This document shows positions 6,446 through 9,259 of a stretch of 9,259 nucleotides of DNA, piece after piece. The stretch comes from Clostridiales bacterium. GTDB taxonomy: Bacteria; Bacillota; Clostridia; Saccharofermentanales; Saccharofermentanaceae. Below the pieces are notes generated by a model. That model made no database searches and was not told where the DNA came from. It worked only from the letters and a program-made list of their open reading frames with translations. A program made the position numbers and the translations under genes. Location of the stretch: contig JAGAFH010000124.1 of the NCBI GenBank assembly GCA_017612755.1, positions 1 through 9,259 on the forward strand, in the 5' to 3' direction. Within the stretch, counting starts at the first letter, position 1, and the number at the start of each line of letters is the position of its first letter.

Positions 6446-6474
6446 AAAGACATCTTTCCGGAGATGTCTTTTTT
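6446..6474 (+). terminator. Rho-independent terminator after the DUF47 gene
   Basis: AAAGACATCT at 6446-6455 pairs perfectly with AGATGTCTTT at 6462-6471 around a six-base loop, and the stem runs into an uninterrupted T tract ending at 6474. Confidence 0.9.
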
Positions 6475-6487
6475 ATGGAAAACATAA

Positions 6488-6516
6488 TTGAAATCAGTTT
6501 TTCCAGGAAGTAAAAT
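6488..6516 (+). promoter_or_regulatory. Sigma-A type promoter of the surface protein gene
   Basis: TTGAAA at 6488-6493 and TAAAAT at 6511-6516 are spaced by 17 bases, directly after the DUF47 terminator. The expected start near 6523 gives a short leader of about 23 bases before the ATG. Confidence 0.7.
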
Positions 6517-6531
6517 CCGAGTATAGAGAGA

Positions 6532-6539
6532 AGGAGGGG
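6532..6539 (+). promoter_or_regulatory. Ribosome binding site choosing the first of two adjacent ATGs
   Basis: AGGAGGGG precedes two consecutive ATG codons at 6546 and 6549. The core AGGAGG (6532-6537) is eight bases from the first and eleven from the second, favouring 6546. Confidence 0.75.
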
Positions 6540-6545
6540 CGGCTA

Positions 6546-9259
6546 ATGATGAAGTCCTGTTTAAAGACGTCGATATGTTATCTTATCGCACTTTTAATGG
6601 TATTCTCCTCAGGCATTTGTGTTCTTGCTGATGGAGATGATGAACAGGCGGATGTCTTCGAAGAGGAAGGCGTCTCTGAAGAGACAGAGGCTTCTGAAGA
6701 AGAAATACCTGTAGCGTCTGAGGAAGATGATGTTCAAGATTACGAGGAGCCTTCTGAAGAAATCGTCATGGCTGAAGCGGTAGATGAAGAAGAGGTTGCT
6801 GATTCGATAGATTACAGCCAGTATTACGTGAGCATAGATGATATGACGGCATCGGAATACGGCCCTAATGTCCACAGGACTAATTTCGCCCATCCTTCTG
6901 CCTGTATTCCGGGAATTGTTGAAGTGACATTTGATGATACTTCATCCCAGGATATCCTTGATCTGATAAATCAATACAGATATGAAGCCTGTGTCAACGG
7001 ATATCCGGATCCGAGAAATCCTTCCCGGAACCTGACTGAAGCTGATTACAAGCCGGTTTACTGGTCCAGATGTATGGAAGAGATAGCCATGATAAGGACC
7101 GTTGAAGCACAGTATGCCGGTGCTACTCATACGACCCTCACTAATTTTATGGAGGATGTGACCTATACCCGTTATTTCGAGCGAAGGGTATCCGGTGAAT
7201 GTCTTCATTTTTCTCCCTGGGATACGAGCATACTTGAAGGACTCCAGTCTTTTTATAATGAGAGATCGAGCTGGATAGAAAACAATTCTATAAATCATTA
7301 TTCCATCATGATTAATCCGGATGCAACTCTTGTTGGAGCAGCTGCCGCAGGAGGGACAATGACAGTCGAGTTTTCTGATCCCACAGATCCCTCAAGAGAT
7401 GTTTTGAACTGGCCGTGCATAGATACTTCAAAGGTGGATGTTTCCAGCTTCGACTCCCAGCTTCTGGAAATCGGGAGAGGATATATCTCAGATGTATATC
7501 TGACATGTGAAGATGATACTGATCTGTTCTTTATGGGAGAAGAGTATCAGTTCATTCCAATGGCAAAGCTCAAACATATGGGACTTTACGGAAATGCTCC
7601 GTTAGTCAGGATGTGCCAGGATTCCTGGACATCGAGCGATCCTACAGTTGCCTCTATCGATCAGTATGGTAACCTTATGCCTCTTTCCGAGGGAACGGTA
7701 ACTATAACATGTGATCTGAACGGAAGCGATTATACCAGAACTATCACCATCCGTCCGGCGAAGACACCAGGCTGGTTAAGTATAGATGGATATCATTACT
7801 ATTTAGATGAAGATCTTAATGTTCTGACAGGATGGCAGATCATCGACGGTGATCCTTATTATTTTGATGACACCGGAAAAAGGATATCCGGAGAATACAC
7901 TATCGGTTCTGTTATTTTTGTTTTTGACGATGAGGGTGTCCTTCAGACCGGATTTCAGGAGAGAAACGGCAATACATATTACGTCTTTATTGACGATGAG
8001 GGCTGCGGTTCTATAAAGACCGGATGGGCTGACATAGGCGAAGAAACATATTATTTTGATAAGAACGGATCAATGTATACGGGTTATAAAATGATCGACG
8101 GTATATATTACGGATTTGATGAGAGTACCGGAGCGCTGTTAAGGTCCTGTTTTCATATGTTTAACAACAAGAAGTATTATTTTGACGATAACGGACAGTC
8201 TGTAAGTCTTGCAAACTGGGTCCTTATAAACGGTGCATGGTATTATAACGGAAATCTTAGGACCGGATGGCAATATATCGGGAATGACTGGTATTATCTC
8301 GATCCTTCCGGAGTCCCATATAAAGGGTCATGTGATATTGACGGAAAGAAGTACCTTTTCGATGAGAACGGCATCGGACTTTTCGGCTGGCAGACAGTCG
8401 ACGGAGTATTGAAATACTTTGATAAGACCAATGGCATGGGGATCGGATGGCTAACTATAGACGATAAGGATTACTACTTTGACGATAATGGAGTCTTCTA
8501 TACAGGGACTCAGGTTATCGGGGGAAAGACATATCTTTTTAATGACGATGGCAGCCTTTATAAGGGCTGGAAAAGGGATGGAGGATATTGGTACTATTAC
8601 AGCGCTTCAGGAATGCAGACCGGTTTTGGATATATAGAAGGCAAGACATACTACTTTGATGCATCAGGAAAGATGAAGACCGGATGGGTCAAGGTGACAA
8701 ACGGATACTGGTATTACTTTGATAAGAGCGGAGCATCCCTGACCGGGATCATCGAGATAAACGGTTCATGGTACTACATAAGTCCTTATTGGGGAATGCT
8801 CACGGGATGGCAGTATAACGAGGATTATACCGAGAGATTTTACTTTCTGAGTAACGGAAAGCGTGCGACAGGGTGGACCAAGATAGATGACGATTGGTAT
8901 TATTTTGACTCTAAAGGGCATTATGTAACAGGATGGAAGAAACTCTCCGGTAAATGGTATTATTTCTCCGATAAAGGAAAGATGACCGTGGGATGGCTTT
9001 CTCTGAATGATAAGCGTTATTACTTTGACGGAAGCGGTGCAATGGCCTCATCCGGTTGGAAGAAGATAGATAGTTTCTGGCATTATTTCGAAAGTTCCGG
9101 CGCAGTGGCCGAAGGGTGGAAAAAGATAGGAGACAAGTGGTACTATTTCCGCGGTTATTACGGAGAAATGATGACAGGCTGGTTTAGTGTGGACGGAAAG
9201 GTCTATTACGCGAATTCTTCCGGTGTTCTTCAGATCGGTTGGATCAAAGTTGGAAACAG
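6546..9259 (+). CDS. Secreted CAP-domain / Big2-like protein with cell-wall (choline-binding type) repeats, 3' end outside window
   Basis: The frame is open from ATG 6546 to the window end: 904 codons with no stop. Order: signal peptide 1-28 (hydrophobic core to about 20, likely cleavage after VLA); acidic linker 29-90 with 30 Asp/Glu and no Lys/Arg; CAP (SCP-like) domain at about 135-268, with ILDLINQYR, H195, E218 in SGEC and H251 in INHYSIMI matching the family's cavity residues; a linker; a Big2-like Ig domain at about 316-403 (WTSSDPTVASIDQYGNLM, EGTVTIT); then from residue 409 about 24 complete repeats of roughly 20 residues of the GWxxxxGxWYYFDxxGxMxT type, related to choline- or glucan-binding repeats. 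The protein should be exported and held non-covalently on the wall. No sortase motif can be judged because the C-terminus is missing. Substrate and wall ligand are unknown. Eight cysteines between 120 and 389 are unusual. Confidence 0.92.
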   Translation, partial: MMKSCLKTSICYLIALLMVFSSGICVLADGDDEQADVFEEEGVSEETEASEEEIPVASEEDDVQDYEEPSEEIVMAEAVDEEEVADSIDYSQYYVSIDDMTASEYGPNVHRTNFAHPSACIPGIVEVTFDDTSSQDILDLINQYRYEACVNGYPDPRNPSRNLTEADYKPVYWSRCMEEIAMIRTVEAQYAGATHTTLTNFMEDVTYTRYFERRVSGECLHFSPWDTSILEGLQSFYNERSSWIENNSINHYSIMINPDATLVGAAAAGGTMTVEFSDPTDPSRDVLNWPCIDTSKVDVSSFDSQLLEIGRGYISDVYLTCEDDTDLFFMGEEYQFIPMAKLKHMGLYGNAPLVRMCQDSWTSSDPTVASIDQYGNLMPLSEGTVTITCDLNGSDYTRTITIRPAKTPGWLSIDGYHYYLDEDLNVLTGWQIIDGDPYYFDDTGKRISGEYTIGSVIFVFDDEGVLQTGFQERNGNTYYVFIDDEGCGSIKTGWADIGEETYYFDKNGSMYTGYKMIDGIYYGFDESTGALLRSCFHMFNNKKYYFDDNGQSVSLANWVLINGAWYYNGNLRTGWQYIGNDWYYLDPSGVPYKGSCDIDGKKYLFDENGIGLFGWQTVDGVLKYFDKTNGMGIGWLTIDDKDYYFDDNGVFYTGTQVIGGKTYLFNDDGSLYKGWKRDGGYWYYYSASGMQTGFGYIEGKTYYFDASGKMKTGWVKVTNGYWYYFDKSGASLTGIIEINGSWYYISPYWGMLTGWQYNEDYTERFYFLSNGKRATGWTKIDDDWYYFDSKGHYVTGWKKLSGKWYYFSDKGKMTVGWLSLNDKRYYFDGSGAMASSGWKKIDSFWHYFESSGAVAEGWKKIGDKWYYFRGYYGEMMTGWFSVDGKVYYANSSGVLQIGWIKVGN
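7770..9259 (+). repeat. Array of about 24 cell-wall-binding repeats within the surface protein gene
   Basis: Imperfect units of about 60 bases encode aromatic-rich repeats with GW at the start and YYFD in the middle. By eye I count 24 whole units and the start of a 25th at the window edge. In the first half, units lacking the initial GW (for example GSCDIDGKKYLF and GTQVIGGKTYLF) interrupt GW units about every third repeat; from about 8865 onwards all units are GW-type and lysine-rich (GWKK). The units have diverged in DNA sequence, so the array is old. Confidence 0.85.

Noticed and set aside
6609..6629. Lipoprotein signal (Cys at residue 25 of the surface protein)
   Set aside because: The residue before the cysteine is Ile (SSGIC), which does not fit a lipobox; ordinary cleavage after VLA is more likely.
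124..7010. Frequent GGATCC sites
   Set aside because: They reflect common codon pairs such as GGA-TCC in this coding DNA rather than a functional signal.
6609..7506. Minus-strand open frames opposite the surface protein gene
   Set aside because: They mirror the acidic linker and CAP-domain codons; the + strand frame has promoter, ribosome site, signal peptide and domains.

Overview
The window looks like chromosomal DNA of an anaerobic Gram-positive bacterium of class Clostridia (Bacillota), possibly a gut or rumen lineage. The reasons are a SepF division protein, strong AGGAGG-type ribosome binding sites, a small FeoB-associated Cys-rich membrane protein, the gene order HlyD-like adaptor / YggS / SepF that is common in Clostridia, and a secreted protein with choline-binding-type cell-wall repeats. 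This placement is inference from gene content; no rRNA or other decisive marker is present. All recognised genes lie on the + strand. No tRNA, rRNA, CRISPR array, insertion sequence or phage gene was seen.

Layout. (1) 1-348 is the 3' end of an unrecognised protein with one C-terminal membrane segment. (2) 471-644 is a 57-residue FeoB-associated Cys-rich membrane protein, closed by a hairpin terminator whose stem includes its own stop codon. (3) 730-4997 is a probable four-gene operon behind an extended -10 promoter: a tandem ACT-domain protein, a methionine gamma-lyase family PLP enzyme overlapping it by one base, a HlyD-like membrane-anchored adaptor with an unusual 190-residue basic N-terminal tail, and YggS starting two bases after that adaptor stops. 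(4) 5181-5681 is sepF with a good sigma-A promoter, a palindrome-rich upstream region, a leader hairpin and a strong terminator. (5) 5800-6423 is a DUF47/PhoU-like protein as a single-gene unit with its own terminator. (6) From 6546 to the window end is a large secreted protein, cut by the window edge, made of a signal peptide, an acidic linker, a CAP domain, a Big2-like domain and about 24 cell-wall/choline-binding repeats.

How the parts may work together. The ACT protein and the lyase-family enzyme are probably one functional pair in amino-acid or sulfur metabolism, with the ACT protein as a likely ligand sensor. YggS manages PLP homeostasis and sits downstream of a PLP enzyme. The HlyD-like protein, YggS and SepF belong to a neighbourhood tied to cell division and envelope in Gram-positives; the strongly basic cytoplasmic tail of the adaptor and the strongly acidic linker of SepF form a suggestive charge pair. 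The last gene is a cell-surface accessory protein. Most of the window is ordinary core genome. The parts most worth a second look are the adaptor tail, the sepF upstream region, and the cysteine-containing surface protein.
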